Counted from the stretch's first letter, positions 36,613-45,520 are shown. The stretch is DNA of 52,989 nucleotides from Litchfieldia stipae (GCF_014837155.1 NZ_JACYHA010000023.1:1-52989), one strand, 5' to 3'. The notes: generated by a model from the letters alone, not told the origin. Translations and numbers: made by a program.

Positions 36613-37538
36613 CAAATGAATTCTTATCATTATCATACAAGCAATTAGTTGAAGAGGATTATTTAGAACATAAGAATGAAAAATTTAATAGAGCTGTTAA
36701 TGGAATCACTCAAAACTATGAATCAATTGTATTACATAAAAATGGACATGCTGTACCAGTTAACGTGACAAACATCCCAATCATTGTAGATGATGAGATT
36801 GTTGGTGTTTATGGTATTGCAAAAGATTTGACAAAGCAGAAACAGTCCGAAGACATGCTTTTACGTTCTGAAAAGTTATCGGTGGTAGGACAACTAGCAG
36901 CATCCATTGCTCATGAGATTAGAAATCCACTTACGTCTCTTAAAGGATTTTTGCAATTGCTTCAATCCTCAATTAATAGTGTTCCAGATTACTTCCATAT
37001 TATGAGAGATGAGATAGAACGAATCGAAAGTATTACGAATGAATTATTACTGAATGCAAAACCTCAGGCTCGTGACTTTCAAAAAGAAAAGTTCACTGAA
37101 ATAGTGGAGAACGTTGTAGTCCTACTGAACCCTCAAGCATTAATTAATAATGTGGTTATAAATGTTAAATATGAAGAGATTCCTCCTATTTCTTGTATTG
37201 CTAATCAACTAAAACAAGTTTTAATCAATGTAATAAAAAATTCGATTGAATCGATGCCTAACGGAGGGGAACTTAAGATTCATTTAAGGAAAATCTCTGA
37301 GGATGAAATATGTCTTCAAGTTGCTGATCAGGGATGTGGTATACCAAAGGAATATCTCAGTAAAATAGGTCTTCCTTTTTACACAAAAGGAACAGGACTT
37401 GGAATGTTGACTACGTTTAGTATTGTTGAAGAAGCACATGGGGGAAGAATAAAAATTTTCAGTGAAGTTGGAAAAGGAACTAAAATCGATATCTATCTCT
37501 TTACAGAACCTAAAGTAAGTAAAGCTGTATCACAGTAG
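36606..37538 (+). pseudogene. 5'-truncated sensor histidine kinase
   Basis: About 310 codons carry the end of a PAS domain (YESIVLHKNGHAVPVNVTNIPI, GVYGIAKDLTKQKQSEDML), a phospho-acceptor domain with His103 in SIAHEIRNPLTSLKGF, and an ATP-binding domain with N, G1, F and G2 boxes (NVIKNSIESM, VADQGCGIPKE, GLPFYTKGTGLGM). The style resembles sporulation kinases. The reading begins at a GTG inside the spoVR remnant, with no ribosome binding site, and the first part of the PAS domain plus any sensor is missing. The catalytic parts look intact, so a soluble truncated kinase cannot be excluded, but a broken gene is more likely. Confidence 0.75.
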
Positions 37539-37565
37539 TCATATTCTTTAAAAGGGGAGATAGTT

Positions 37566-37859
37566 ATGATATTAGAAGCTGTTATGCTTCAAGTTAAGCA
37601 GGGGATGGAAAATGAGTATGAGGATGCATTTCGAGAGGCATCAAAAATTATATCATCAATGAAAGGCTACATATCTCACGAATTACAAAGATGTATGGAA
37701 GTGAAGGGGAGATATTTATTGTTGGTGAAGTGGAGAAATTTAGAAGACCATACAGTTGGATTTAGACAGTCTAAGGAATATCAAGAATGGAAAAACCAAC
37801 TACATCATTTCTATGATCCTTTTCCAACAGTCGAACATTTCGAAAATGTCCCTCTGTAA
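37566..37859 (+). CDS. Antibiotic biosynthesis monooxygenase (ABM) domain protein
   Basis: A 97-residue single-domain protein. MILEAVMLQVKQGMENEYEDAFREA and YLLLVKWRNLEDHTVGFRQSKEYQEWKNQLHHFYDP fit the ABM ferredoxin-like fold, a dimeric family that includes heme-degrading and quinone-forming monooxygenases and many proteins of unknown role. A good AAAGGGGAGA site precedes the ATG. It stands 27 bases after the truncated kinase. Confidence 0.82.
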   Translation: MILEAVMLQVKQGMENEYEDAFREASKIISSMKGYISHELQRCMEVKGRYLLLVKWRNLEDHTVGFRQSKEYQEWKNQLHHFYDPFPTVEHFENVPL

Positions 37860-38021
37860 TAACTAAATGGAGTACAGATGCGATGATCCAAGAACGATTA
37901 TCGCTATTATTTTGAAGTTATAAAGGTAATGAATAATAGAATTAAAATTGTTAAAAAGCTCGATTTCTAACAACTAATAGAGTGGATAGAAACAGGAGAG
38001 TTACTGAAAGGAAATTTAAAA

Positions 38022-38198
38022 ATGGAAAAGAATAATTTTAAAGTTATACCTGAAAAACTTAAGGGGAAGACAGTGTCTGATGTTGCTATTACAACAAAGG
38101 CAGTAGTAATAAAATTTACTGATGGTACGTTTTTAGACATCTATCTAGATAAGTCTGGCCAACAATTAAAAACGTCAACAAACAAGCTGGAAGGTTAA
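38022..38198 (+). CDS. Small protein of unknown function (58 aa)
   Basis: A 58-residue frame: MEKNNFKVIPEKLKGKTVSDV, then AITTKAVVIKFTDGTFLDIYLD and a polar tail. The middle looks like a beta-hairpin. AAAGGA lies ten bases upstream. In the same phase the frame continues upstream through an ATG at 37929 but is broken by a TAA at 37968, so a longer ancestor of about 90 residues with one nonsense change is possible. No family is recognised. Confidence 0.5.
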   Translation: MEKNNFKVIPEKLKGKTVSDVAITTKAVVIKFTDGTFLDIYLDKSGQQLKTSTNKLEG

Positions 38199-38227
38199 AA
38201 AATATAGGGTTAATTTTAAACCATAAC

Positions 38228-38275
38228 GGACCAAGAAACCTCATATATATGAACGAGGTTTCTTGACCGCTTTTA
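38228..38275. terminator. Convergent terminator before pbuE
   Basis: CAAGAAACCTC pairs perfectly with GAGGTTTCTTG, with outer CGG/CCG pairs and T-rich DNA beyond. Confidence 0.75.
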
Positions 38276-38296
38276 GTTGTTTTGACTTAAGCCATT

Positions 38297-39472
38297 TTAC
38301 GAAGAAACTTTCATCGTATTCTCTCTAAAAATGGTTGTTCTTGTTAGTGAAAAGATTGCACATAGGAGGGCGATGATGACAATCCCGCCGCCAACCCATG
38401 CTGTATGCGAAACTGTACCGGAATGACTTAACACAAGGCCACCCAATCCTGAACCAAGAGCAATTCCTACTTGTAATGCGGAATTGTTAAAGCTTTGCTG
38501 AATATCTGACGTAGCTGGGTCTGTTTGAATCAAGTAACTTTGCTGTGGTGGTGCTAGACTCCAACTTAATGCTGCCCAAATCATCATGATTGGAATGAAT
38601 ACAATTAGTGAAAAAGTGGTTAATGGTAAGATGAAGAGAACAATCACAAATGCGCTGATGACACCAATGATGCTTTTTGGTGCGCCAATCGAATCTGAAA
38701 GAATGCCTCCAAAGGCTCCACCACTTACAGCTGCAATTCCAAATAATAAATAACAAATACTAATCCAATTGGAAGTCATATTAAATTCCGCTTCTAGAAA
38801 TGGCGTGAAATAGGCATAAATTGTATAGTGTCCAGCTAGCATAAACATGGTGGCAAGATGAGCACTTCCTAGTTTTGCGCTACCTACTGCTTTTAATTGT
38901 TGTGAAAGTGGGATTGTATTATCACCTGGAATTCGCTCCAAAAAGATGGAAATTAGAACAATTGACCCAATGGATAAAATAGCTATACCAAGGAAAATCA
39001 CACGCCAGCCGAAAGCATTAGAAATTAATATCCCAAGTGGCACACCCATGACAAGTGATGAACTAATCCCCACATAAATGAACCCCAGAGCCTTTGCTCG
39101 ATGTGCAGGAGTAACAATTTTTGCAGCAATGGTTAACGAAAGGACAACGATAAGGGCTGTACTCATGGCAGTCAACACCCTTGCGGCCATCATAAAGGTA
39201 AAGCTTGAACTGAAATAGGTCATGATATTACCGAGAAAGAAAACAAACAAGGAGATGAGATACAGCTTCTTTCGCTCAATTTTACTCGTTAAAACAAGCA
39301 AAACGGGTCCAGCGACTGCATATATTAGCGCGAATACGGTTATTAGCTGGCCAGCACTACTTAGAGAGATGTTAAAATCATTTGCAATCGTAGGTAGGAT
39401 TCCCCCCACGATTAACTCAACAAGCCCAACGGCCACAGTCGATAATGCAAGTATAAAAACTTTGAAATTCAT
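38297..39472 (-). CDS. pbuE: Purine efflux transporter PbuE
   Basis: A 391-residue major facilitator with 12 membrane segments that exports purine bases such as hypoxanthine and adenine. The start [30 protein letters not shown] and motifs such as [13 protein letters not shown] and [23 protein letters not shown] closely match B. subtilis PbuE (YdhL) as I recall it. The identification is strongly supported by the adenine-type riboswitch in its leader, the same arrangement as in B. subtilis. The ATG at 39472 follows AAAGGAAG at a longish distance. Confidence 0.93.
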   Translation of the reverse strand: MNFKVFILALSTVAVGLVELIVGGILPTIANDFNISLSSAGQLITVFALIYAVAGPVLLVLTSKIERKKLYLISLFVFFLGNIMTYFSSSFTFMMAARVLTAMSTALIVVLSLTIAAKIVTPAHRAKALGFIYVGISSSLVMGVPLGILISNAFGWRVIFLGIAILSIGSIVLISIFLERIPGDNTIPLSQQLKAVGSAKLGSAHLATMFMLAGHYTIYAYFTPFLEAEFNMTSNWISICYLLFGIAAVSGGAFGGILSDSIGAPKSIIGVISAFVIVLFILPLTTFSLIVFIPIMMIWAALSWSLAPPQQSYLIQTDPATSDIQQSFNNSALQVGIALGSGLGGLVLSHSGTVSHTAWVGGGIVIIALLCAIFSLTRTTIFRENTMKVSS

Positions 39473-39513
39473 ATTTAATTTATCTTCCTTTCATCATTTG
39501 CTTTAAATTTCTG

Positions 39514-39574
39514 AAAATAAAAAAATCCTGATTACAGAAAACGAATAGAATTCATTTTTCTGTAATCAGGATTT
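39514..39574 (-). terminator. Riboswitch expression platform of pbuE
   Basis: On the minus strand AATCCTGATTACAGAAAA pairs with TTTTCTGTAATCAGGATT, followed by a T-run. The first arm is also the 3' side of the aptamer (P1/P3), so ligand binding prevents the terminator: a gene-on switch. Confidence 0.9.
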
Positions 39575-39626
39575 TAAGGTTCCTGGTAGAAACCCTCAAG
39601 CCATATTCTTGAGGTTATACAGGGTA
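39556..39626 (-). ncRNA. Adenine-type purine riboswitch
   Basis: Read on the minus strand, P1 pairs CTGTA (39622-39618) with TACAG (39564-39560), P2 pairs CCTCAAG with TTGAGG, and P3 pairs CAGGA with TCCTG. Loop and junction sequences (TATAACCTC, GAATATGG, GTTTCTACC) match the purine family. The J3/1 segment reads GATTA, where guanine riboswitches have GACTA, so U74 predicts adenine binding. Confidence 0.95.
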
Positions 39627-39659
39627 TAGAGATATTTAGTTTCATTAACCACTTTGATG

Positions 39660-39688
39660 AGTTTACTAGATTTTTTCTTATTTTACAA
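39660..39688 (-). promoter_or_regulatory. Likely promoter of pbuE
   Basis: On the minus strand, TTGTAA and TAAACT are spaced by 17 bases. The start point would be near 39653, about 27 bases before the aptamer. Confidence 0.6.
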
Positions 39689-39869
39689 GTCTAATCTTTT
39701 TATGTAATTAATTTGAACGTATTAAGGAATACATGTCACCGCTTTATAAGGCGTTTTATATATCAGAAGTGTATAAAAAGATATCACTTCCTTATAAGAA
39801 AATTTCATAAAATCAATTTAATGTAACACTTAATCAGATTAACCTTTTATAGGCATAATAAATAAGCGG

Positions 39870-41537
39870 ATGTGTCATTTGAATGTAAAATACGTAGTCA
39901 TATGTAAAGGAATGTTAAAAGTGTTAATTGAAGAAGGAGTATTAAGTTCTTATAATATTCATTTGGTATTCATCTCCATTTTGGTTGCCATCTTTGCTTC
40001 GTATGCAGCCATCAATCTTGTTAGCAGAATTAAAGCTAAAACAATTATAGATATGTGGTTGTTACTAACTTCATCAATCCTTATGGGTGGTGGAATATGG
40101 ACGATGCATTTTATTGGGATGCTCGCGTTTCATGAAGGTATTTCCCATAGATACGATATAGGTTTAACGATTGTCTCATTCGTACTTCCAATTGCTTCTT
40201 CGATTATTTCTTTTTGGTTCATTGTTTGGCATTCACAAAGGAAACATAATGTATTTTTAAGCAGTGGAATTATGGGGCTTGGTATTGCTGGGATGCATTA
40301 TACAGGGTTGGAATCTATGGAGATACCCGGAGAAATTACATATGAACCAATGTTATTTATAATTTCGATTTTAGTTGGGATATTGGCTTCTATGCTTGCA
40401 TTATTTATATTCTCAAGGTACAGAAATGGTAAAATAACCGGGAAAATTAGTAGTTCAATCATTTTAGGTATAGCCGTATCAAGTATGCATTATATGGGTA
40501 TGTCTGCAGCAGAAATAACAATTAGTGGTCATGAACAAACTGTTCCGAGTCCGATTGACTATAGTAGTTATTCTACTTTCATTGTTGCAAGTGGCTTGTT
40601 TTTTTTCTTGGTTTTAATAGTCATTTTGATTACTTCTGTAATAGATGAACGATACGCATGGAAACTGAGAGAAAGAGAAGAACAGTATCGACGTTTAGTT
40701 GAACTATCTCCAATTGGAATTGCGATACATAAATTTGGTGTAATCACTTTTATTAATCCTGTAGGAATGACAATCTTGGGTGCTAACTCAGTGGAAGACT
40801 TGATTGGTCGGAATATATTAGATTTCATCCATCCTGACTATCACGAGATAGTGAAGGCTCGCTGGTTAAGGATACGAGAACAAAATAAAGCAGAGACATT
40901 AGAAGAAAAAATGGTACGATTAGATAAACAAGTTATAGATGTTGAAATGACCGGACTCTCAATAACTAGTAATGGTGATACATTAGTACAAGTTTTCTTT
41001 CAAGACATTTCAGATAGGAAAAAAGCTGAAAAAATGGTTCACCAATTGGCTTATCATGATTCATTAACAAAATTACCTAACCGACTTTTGTTTTTAGATC
41101 GTTTAAATAAAACATTAAAAGATAAAAAAACAAATTATTTGGCTGTCATGTTCATTGATCTAGATGGATTTAAACAAGTGAATGATACTTTAGGACATGA
41201 TATTGGTGATTTAGTATTGGTAAATGTGGCTGAGCGTTTGTCCAGTTGTGTTCGTAGAGCAGACACTGTATCGAGACTAGCAGGTGATGAATTTGTAATA
41301 TTGTTACCATCTACTCGTCAAAATGATTATGTGGCAGTTGCCCAAAGAATTATAGAAGCTTTAAGGGAACCCATGCTGATTAATACTAATGAGATTATTG
41401 TTACTCCGAGTATTGGTATTTCATTATCTAATAATGAAATGGAAACCGCTGAAACACTTATAAAACAAGCAGATACAGCAATGTATTGGGCTAAAGAACA
41501 GGGGAAAAATAATTATCAAATTTATACAAGATACTGA
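39870..41537 (+). CDS. MHYT-PAS-GGDEF membrane diguanylate cyclase candidate
   Basis: A 555-residue membrane signalling protein. Residues 25-260 hold a seven-helix MHYT sensor, with MHFIGM, MHYTGL and MHYMGM repeats thought to bind a metal or gas. A PAS domain follows (about 275-390), then a GGDEF domain (about 395-555). The active-site motif reads AGDEF (Ala471), a change still seen in active cyclases, and an RRAD inhibitory site lies five residues before it. It probably makes cyclic di-GMP. No EAL domain follows. The ATG at 39870 lacks a good binding site; a GTG about 50 bases later may be the true start. Confidence 0.85.
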   Translation: MCHLNVKYVVICKGMLKVLIEEGVLSSYNIHLVFISILVAIFASYAAINLVSRIKAKTIIDMWLLLTSSILMGGGIWTMHFIGMLAFHEGISHRYDIGLTIVSFVLPIASSIISFWFIVWHSQRKHNVFLSSGIMGLGIAGMHYTGLESMEIPGEITYEPMLFIISILVGILASMLALFIFSRYRNGKITGKISSSIILGIAVSSMHYMGMSAAEITISGHEQTVPSPIDYSSYSTFIVASGLFFFLVLIVILITSVIDERYAWKLREREEQYRRLVELSPIGIAIHKFGVITFINPVGMTILGANSVEDLIGRNILDFIHPDYHEIVKARWLRIREQNKAETLEEKMVRLDKQVIDVEMTGLSITSNGDTLVQVFFQDISDRKKAEKMVHQLAYHDSLTKLPNRLLFLDRLNKTLKDKKTNYLAVMFIDLDGFKQVNDTLGHDIGDLVLVNVAERLSSCVRRADTVSRLAGDEFVILLPSTRQNDYVAVAQRIIEALREPMLINTNEIIVTPSIGISLSNNEMETAETLIKQADTAMYWAKEQGKNNYQIYTRY

Positions 41538-41833
41538 TATGTAATGGTTGAAAGGGAAGTAGGGGTAAAAGTGACATAAACAAAAACGAGAAAAAGACCA
41601 TGTGCTACAAGCAGGGACGGGTATTCAATTAAGTTCAGCTGGAACTTAACAACCCCAATAAAACGGTGCACAGGGTCATTATTTTACTACAAATTAGTTA
41701 TTCTTATATGCTCTGTTAGAAAATATAGCAAATACATTATACGTATCATTTTACCAAAAATATATTGTTTTACTTGTAAGTAGGTGAGTACATCAACTTT
41801 GTTACATGGGCTGCACCATGAGAGTAGGGGGAT
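41538..41833. other. Gap holding an unexplained structured element
   Basis: About 296 bases lie between the GGDEF gene and a converging small membrane gene. The notable content is the nested foldback at 41596-41677. The rest is AT-rich with no frame, promoter or family match that I can support. Confidence 0.6.
41596..41677 (+). other. Possible structured RNA or terminator complex
   Basis: GACCATGTGC (41596-41605) pairs with GCACAGGGTC (41668-41677) with one mismatch. Inside, TTAAGTTC and GAACTTAA form an 8-bp stem extended by GGGT/ACCC across an internal loop. AT-rich DNA follows. No known RNA family is recognised. Confidence 0.4.
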
Positions 41834-42037
41834 TTACTCCCTACTTCTATTTGAATAGTTCCTTATTAGCCCGACTAATCCAAAAATAAACAGAGCAAAG
41901 AAAACAACGGTCAATAATGTCGATAATGGTGGCCAGCCGTTTCTATAGTTGGCTATTGTTGCTACGGGAACCCCAATTAGGCCTAAAATGAAAATAGGAA
42001 TAAAATAAGAGTTAGAAAATCTACTTTTTTTGGTCAT
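41834..42037 (-). CDS. Small two-helix membrane protein (67 aa)
   Basis: A 67-residue protein with two hydrophobic segments, SYFIPIFILGLIGVPVATIA and LLTVVFFALFIFGLVGLI, and basic ends. GGGGAGGAA lies eight bases before the ATG at 42037; the TTG at 42052 is part of that site region. No family is recognised. It is one of several small membrane proteins in this stretch. Confidence 0.6.
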   Translation of the reverse strand: MTKKSRFSNSYFIPIFILGLIGVPVATIANYRNGWPPLSTLLTVVFFALFIFGLVGLIRNYSNRSRE

Positions 42038-42163
42038 CAAATTCCTCCCCAATTTTTAAGAGTTCCATTCCTCCCTAACTCTACGGATATAATCAGTTAT
42101 TAGTTTCACTTCTCTAACTTTAAATTTATTATTAATTGTAGCAAAGATTCAAATTGGAACGGA

Positions 42164-42559
42164 TTGGATATTGAATTAGCTACTTTTATTGATAATGGGA
42201 ATCTAAAACAATACACACAAAATAAAATTCATTCCCAAAATAGTGTTTATGGTCAGTTTAATGATGAGGTGAAAAGTATTGATATTGGTGCTTGGGAAGT
42301 GAAGTATATTGACGATTTAGATGGTGGTTATCTCTATTTATATTTACCAGCGGAAATCAATAAATCTATAGGTGGTTATGGGGAAGTTACTGAATTTCTT
42401 GTGCGTAATCAAAACGGAAAGTTAGTCATTGTTGATTGGTATACTGGTTCCAAGGATAGTTACGATTTCATAGTGCGTGGTGAAAACGTAAAGATTCATA
42501 ACCCTAATATCTGGAATGAAAGTGAATGGGTAATGGAATTAGATAGTTTAGAGTACTGA
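42164..42559 (+). CDS. Hypothetical protein, possibly 5'-truncated
   Basis: An open phase from 42104 to 42559 gives, from a TTG at 42164, a 131-residue soluble acidic protein with aromatic-rich beta-like stretches (GGYLYLYLPAEINKS, KLVIVDWYTGSKDSYDFIVRG). No ribosome binding site precedes the TTG. The phase is open for 20 more codons upstream without a start, including FIINCSKDS, which could be the tail of a lost lipoprotein signal. The composition is protein-like, so it is probably the body of a decayed gene. Confidence 0.45.
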   Translation: MDIELATFIDNGNLKQYTQNKIHSQNSVYGQFNDEVKSIDIGAWEVKYIDDLDGGYLYLYLPAEINKSIGGYGEVTEFLVRNQNGKLVIVDWYTGSKDSYDFIVRGENVKIHNPNIWNESEWVMELDSLEY

Positions 42560-42891
42560 ATCCCCCAAATTTAAACATAGTTCCAAAAATAAAACCGTGA
42601 AAATTGAAAAAGTAATAATTTCTTTCATCATATAAACAGGATTAATGGGCCTTTTTGTTGAATGATAGTGGAAAAGTAGATTGTAGGAACTGTCAAACAG
42701 AAACATGTAAATGGAGGTCGTACATGATTCTTTAGCACACAGAGGATTTATGAAACTTTGACCTGATAACTTCGTACAATTATTAAGGCGATAGAAAGTA
42801 GGATATTTTAGCAACCAATGTAAAGTAATTGAATCCATAAGTAACAGAAGAGTTAATTATTTATTTTTCCAAAAAAGGAGTGACTTTGATA
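42560..42891. other. Gap with no supportable gene
   Basis: About 330 AT-rich bases. A plus-strand phase near 42727-42795 reads DSLAHRGFMKL, a stop, then PDNFVQLLRR, which may be the remains of a gene but is too short to name. No RNA or terminator was seen. Confidence 0.5.
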
Positions 42892-43146
42892 ATGAATAAA
42901 TTAAAATGGATCTTGTATTGGAGTGGAGCTTCTTTAATTATCATTCCAACAATTGTAGTATTAATTTCTGATGATGTTACATTCAATTCAACAATAAGTA
43001 ATATTGTAATAAACACAGCAATTATTTTAGTCATTCTTGGGAAAATGATTACGATATTTGAAAAGAAAAAGGGAAACAAAAGTTTCGTTCCAGATATTGG
43101 AGCAGTCATAGGATTATTTATCGTTTTAGTTATTAGGTTTGTTTAA
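42892..43146 (+). CDS. Small membrane protein (84 aa)
   Basis: An 84-residue protein with about three membrane segments (WILYWSGASLIIIPTIVVLI, ISNIVINTAIILVILGKMI, VIGLFIVLVIRFV) and a short lysine-rich loop. AAAAGGAG precedes it; the ATG at 42892 is eleven bases away, while a TTG at 42886 is only five away, so the start is uncertain. No family is recognised. Confidence 0.6.
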   Translation: MNKLKWILYWSGASLIIIPTIVVLISDDVTFNSTISNIVINTAIILVILGKMITIFEKKKGNKSFVPDIGAVIGLFIVLVIRFV

Positions 43147-43247
43147 AAAAGATAATGGTTAGTCCTTATAAAAGCTCCTGAAACTTAGATGATGGTCAAA
43201 ATGCCATGAAAACGATTCATAGTTAATGATGAAAAGGAGAGATTTTT

Positions 43248-43736
43248 TTGATTGGTTTATTGCGAATGGTTGCAGTTGGGATGATCATAATCCTTATATT
43301 AGTAGGATGTGAGAAAGAAACAACGAATAATTATGAGAGGACTCCAATATTTATTTCTGAAGGGGAGGAATTTGTAGGTGTCGAAAAAAAGGTAGGTATT
43401 CTGAACACAACCTATTTTGAAAATGAACCAATAAAGACTTTATGGCATTTTTGGGGCGAAGAGGATGAAATCAAAGGTGCAGTTAGAATTGAAGGAACCC
43501 ATTTAGAAACAGGTGAAAAATCACCTTTATTATTAGATGGATATAGCTTCAAAAATGCGACTTGGGAATTTAATCATGGATTCACACAAGCTAACCTTGG
43601 TGCAACCAAAACGATGCCATCCTATATTGGGTTTGTTCAATCAGGCTTGTGGGAGGTCGTTGTATATATTGATGGTACTCATTTAGGAGAATTTATCTTG
43701 GAAGTAAAAGAGAATACCGAAATAGAAGATGAATAA
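43248..43736 (+). CDS. Lipoprotein of unknown function
   Basis: A 162-residue protein with lipoprotein signal GMIIILILVGCEKE (cysteine at residue 21). The mature part is beta-rich, with TLWHFWGEEDEIKGAVRIEGTHLETGE and WEVVVYIDGTHLGEFILEVKE, an immunoglobulin-like arrangement resembling DUF4871-type exported proteins; this comparison is weak. The TTG start is preceded by AAAGGAGAG. It overlaps or abuts the next small membrane gene. Confidence 0.7.
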   Translation: MIGLLRMVAVGMIIILILVGCEKETTNNYERTPIFISEGEEFVGVEKKVGILNTTYFENEPIKTLWHFWGEEDEIKGAVRIEGTHLETGEKSPLLLDGYSFKNATWEFNHGFTQANLGATKTMPSYIGFVQSGLWEVVVYIDGTHLGEFILEVKENTEIEDE

Positions 43737-43752
43737 AGAAAGGCGTGGAAAA

Positions 43753-44013
43753 ATGACTATGAAAATAGTTAAACATACTTGGAATGTTCTTTCAGGAGTA
43801 TTTGTTTTATTTTTATCGTTGTGGATGAGTGGCCCAGGGATTGGTGAAACTGACACACCTACATACAGATGGTACTTTATGCTCCTTTTTATTTTGTGGG
43901 GAATCGGGTTGTTCATGCAGTTTAAAGATCGAACTAAACTAATGGGGATAATTGTAACATTCATTCCAGTAGGTTATTATTTGATCTTTTATATTCTTGT
44001 AGTGAATTCTTAA
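43753..44013 (+). CDS. Small membrane protein (86 aa)
   Basis: An 86-residue protein with three hydrophobic segments (WNVLSGVFVLFLSLWMSG, YFMLLFILWGIGLFMQF, LMGIIVTFIPVGYYLIFYILVV). The ATG at 43729 overlaps the lipoprotein stop; the ATG at 43753 is better placed after AAAGG. Its overlap with the lipoprotein gene suggests they are translated together. Function is unknown. Confidence 0.65.
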   Translation: MTMKIVKHTWNVLSGVFVLFLSLWMSGPGIGETDTPTYRWYFMLLFILWGIGLFMQFKDRTKLMGIIVTFIPVGYYLIFYILVVNS

Positions 44014-44133
44014 AGAAGAGCTCATTTGAGATCAAAAGAACCCTTTAGTTTATTAAATTTCATAGTTTAAATGAAAATTCATGAATGCTCTTTTTTACAC
44101 AAGTATAGTCAAAATAGCCCTAAGATTAACACA

Positions 44134-45381
44134 TTAAATCACACTCTTTTTTAAGTTCTTCCCAATTTCTTTGCTACGTTCTTTAAGTAATCGCATACCT
44201 AATATTCCTGTTAGGATGATTAAAGTTCCCCCACTAAAAAAAATGATTGAAGGGGAGAAAATAGATAATACCGCACTGATGATTCCCAAAGAAACTGTAT
44301 CACTCGTATAATTAATGGAAGATGAGATACTAAATACTTTTCCTAACATTTCTTTTGGTACTTCGTTTTGTATAATGACAACTCTGCCTAAACCTTCAAG
44401 AGCTTGACCAATCCCTATAATTGCTGCAGCAACAAATAGAGCATAAACTGTAGGAGAAAAACTCGTTATTAAGAGGCCAGCACCCCATAATATTATCCCC
44501 ATATTAAAAATAGAAATGGGATTTAGTTTTTTTGCTAAACCAATTAAAATGGAGGTTCCAAATGATGAAGCACCAAGAATACCAGTAATTAATCCGAAAG
44601 TACCAATATCCTCGCCAAGACGGGATTCTAGATAGATTGGTAATCCAACTCTCCATAACCCGGTATTAATAAAGATACTAATGGCCTGAACTAAAATAAC
44701 ATAAAATATATCTTTATTTATTTTTAGATAGGATAAAGTCATTTTTATTTCTACCATAGTCTTGTTATTCACTTTAGCCATATTTTCAATATTTGTATTA
44801 TAGTAGATTAAGAAGTGACAAATACTAGCAATGCTAATTAATATAAAAGCAAGAGTTAAAATATGAATTTGATCTGTTAATTTAACTATAATACCCACTG
44901 AAGCAGGAATAATAATACTTGCTCCTCTTTGAATGGAGTCTAACAAAGCATTTCCTTTTTGCAATTTACTATCTTTAACAAGCTCGGGTAAAATAGCTCG
45001 GAAGCTCGGTTCAGAGAAACAATTAAAAATACTGATCAAAACAGCAATACCCATTAAAATTAAATAATTAATAGAATTGAGATAATATAAAATAGGTATT
45101 AAGAGAATTAACATTCCCGTAAGAATGTCACTTATAACCATAAGTCTTTTCTTATTTAATTTATCAGCTATTACGCCGCCGTATATTCCAAGTAATATAA
45201 ATGGCAAAGTTTCAGCCATTACCATAAATGATAAATGTATAGGGGAACTATGAGTTAGTTCCATAGTTAACCATATTAGTTCTAAACTAAATAAGACCAA
45301 AGCGCTTCTTTTGAAAAACCTTCCAAATAATAAGAGTGTGAAGTTCTTGTCTTTAAACATATCACCATAAAGTATTTTCAC
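44134..45381 (-). CDS. MFS transporter, MFS_3 type
   Basis: A 415-residue 12-helix exporter with the loop GVIADKLNKKRLMVISD after the second helix and SEPSFRAILPELVKDSKLQKGNAL in the middle, typical of the MFS_3 group that includes enterobactin- and macrolide-type exporters. The substrate is unknown. The start is a GTG, loosely spaced from AGGGG. It is AT-richer than its neighbours and stands alone, in line with the accessory character of this zone. Confidence 0.85.
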   Translation of the reverse strand: MKILYGDMFKDKNFTLLLFGRFFKRSALVLFSLELIWLTMELTHSSPIHLSFMVMAETLPFILLGIYGGVIADKLNKKRLMVISDILTGMLILLIPILYYLNSINYLILMGIAVLISIFNCFSEPSFRAILPELVKDSKLQKGNALLDSIQRGASIIIPASVGIIVKLTDQIHILTLAFILISIASICHFLIYYNTNIENMAKVNNKTMVEIKMTLSYLKINKDIFYVILVQAISIFINTGLWRVGLPIYLESRLGEDIGTFGLITGILGASSFGTSILIGLAKKLNPISIFNMGIILWGAGLLITSFSPTVYALFVAAAIIGIGQALEGLGRVVIIQNEVPKEMLGKVFSISSSINYTSDTVSLGIISAVLSIFSPSIIFFSGGTLIILTGILGMRLLKERSKEIGKNLKKSVI

Positions 45382-45465
45382 AATTCACTTTCCCCTCAAC
45401 AATCATCAGACTATTGATTTTATTATCTCATAATTTTGAATTTATCGATATTATTGATTTTTAAC

Positions 45466-45520
45466 AAAACTTAAAGAAAAGAGTATCCGAGGAAGCAAAT
45501 GACTCCAAAGATACTCTTTT
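45466..45520 (-). terminator. Terminator after the penicillin-binding protein gene
   Basis: AAAAGAGTATC and GATACTCTTTT form an 11-bp stem. On the minus strand it is followed by T-rich DNA. Confidence 0.75.

Noticed and set aside
41801-41845. A stretch with GAGAGTAGGGGG similar to the 5S rRNA end.
   Set aside because: Only about 12 bases match and the rest of 5S is absent.
42548-42838. A 96-codon minus-strand frame.
   Set aside because: No ribosome binding site, low-complexity reading and overlap with the plus-strand frame; judged chance in AT-rich DNA.
43197-43211. A second cre-like site (ATGAAAACGATTCAT).
   Set aside because: It misses the fixed C at position 14 of the consensus.
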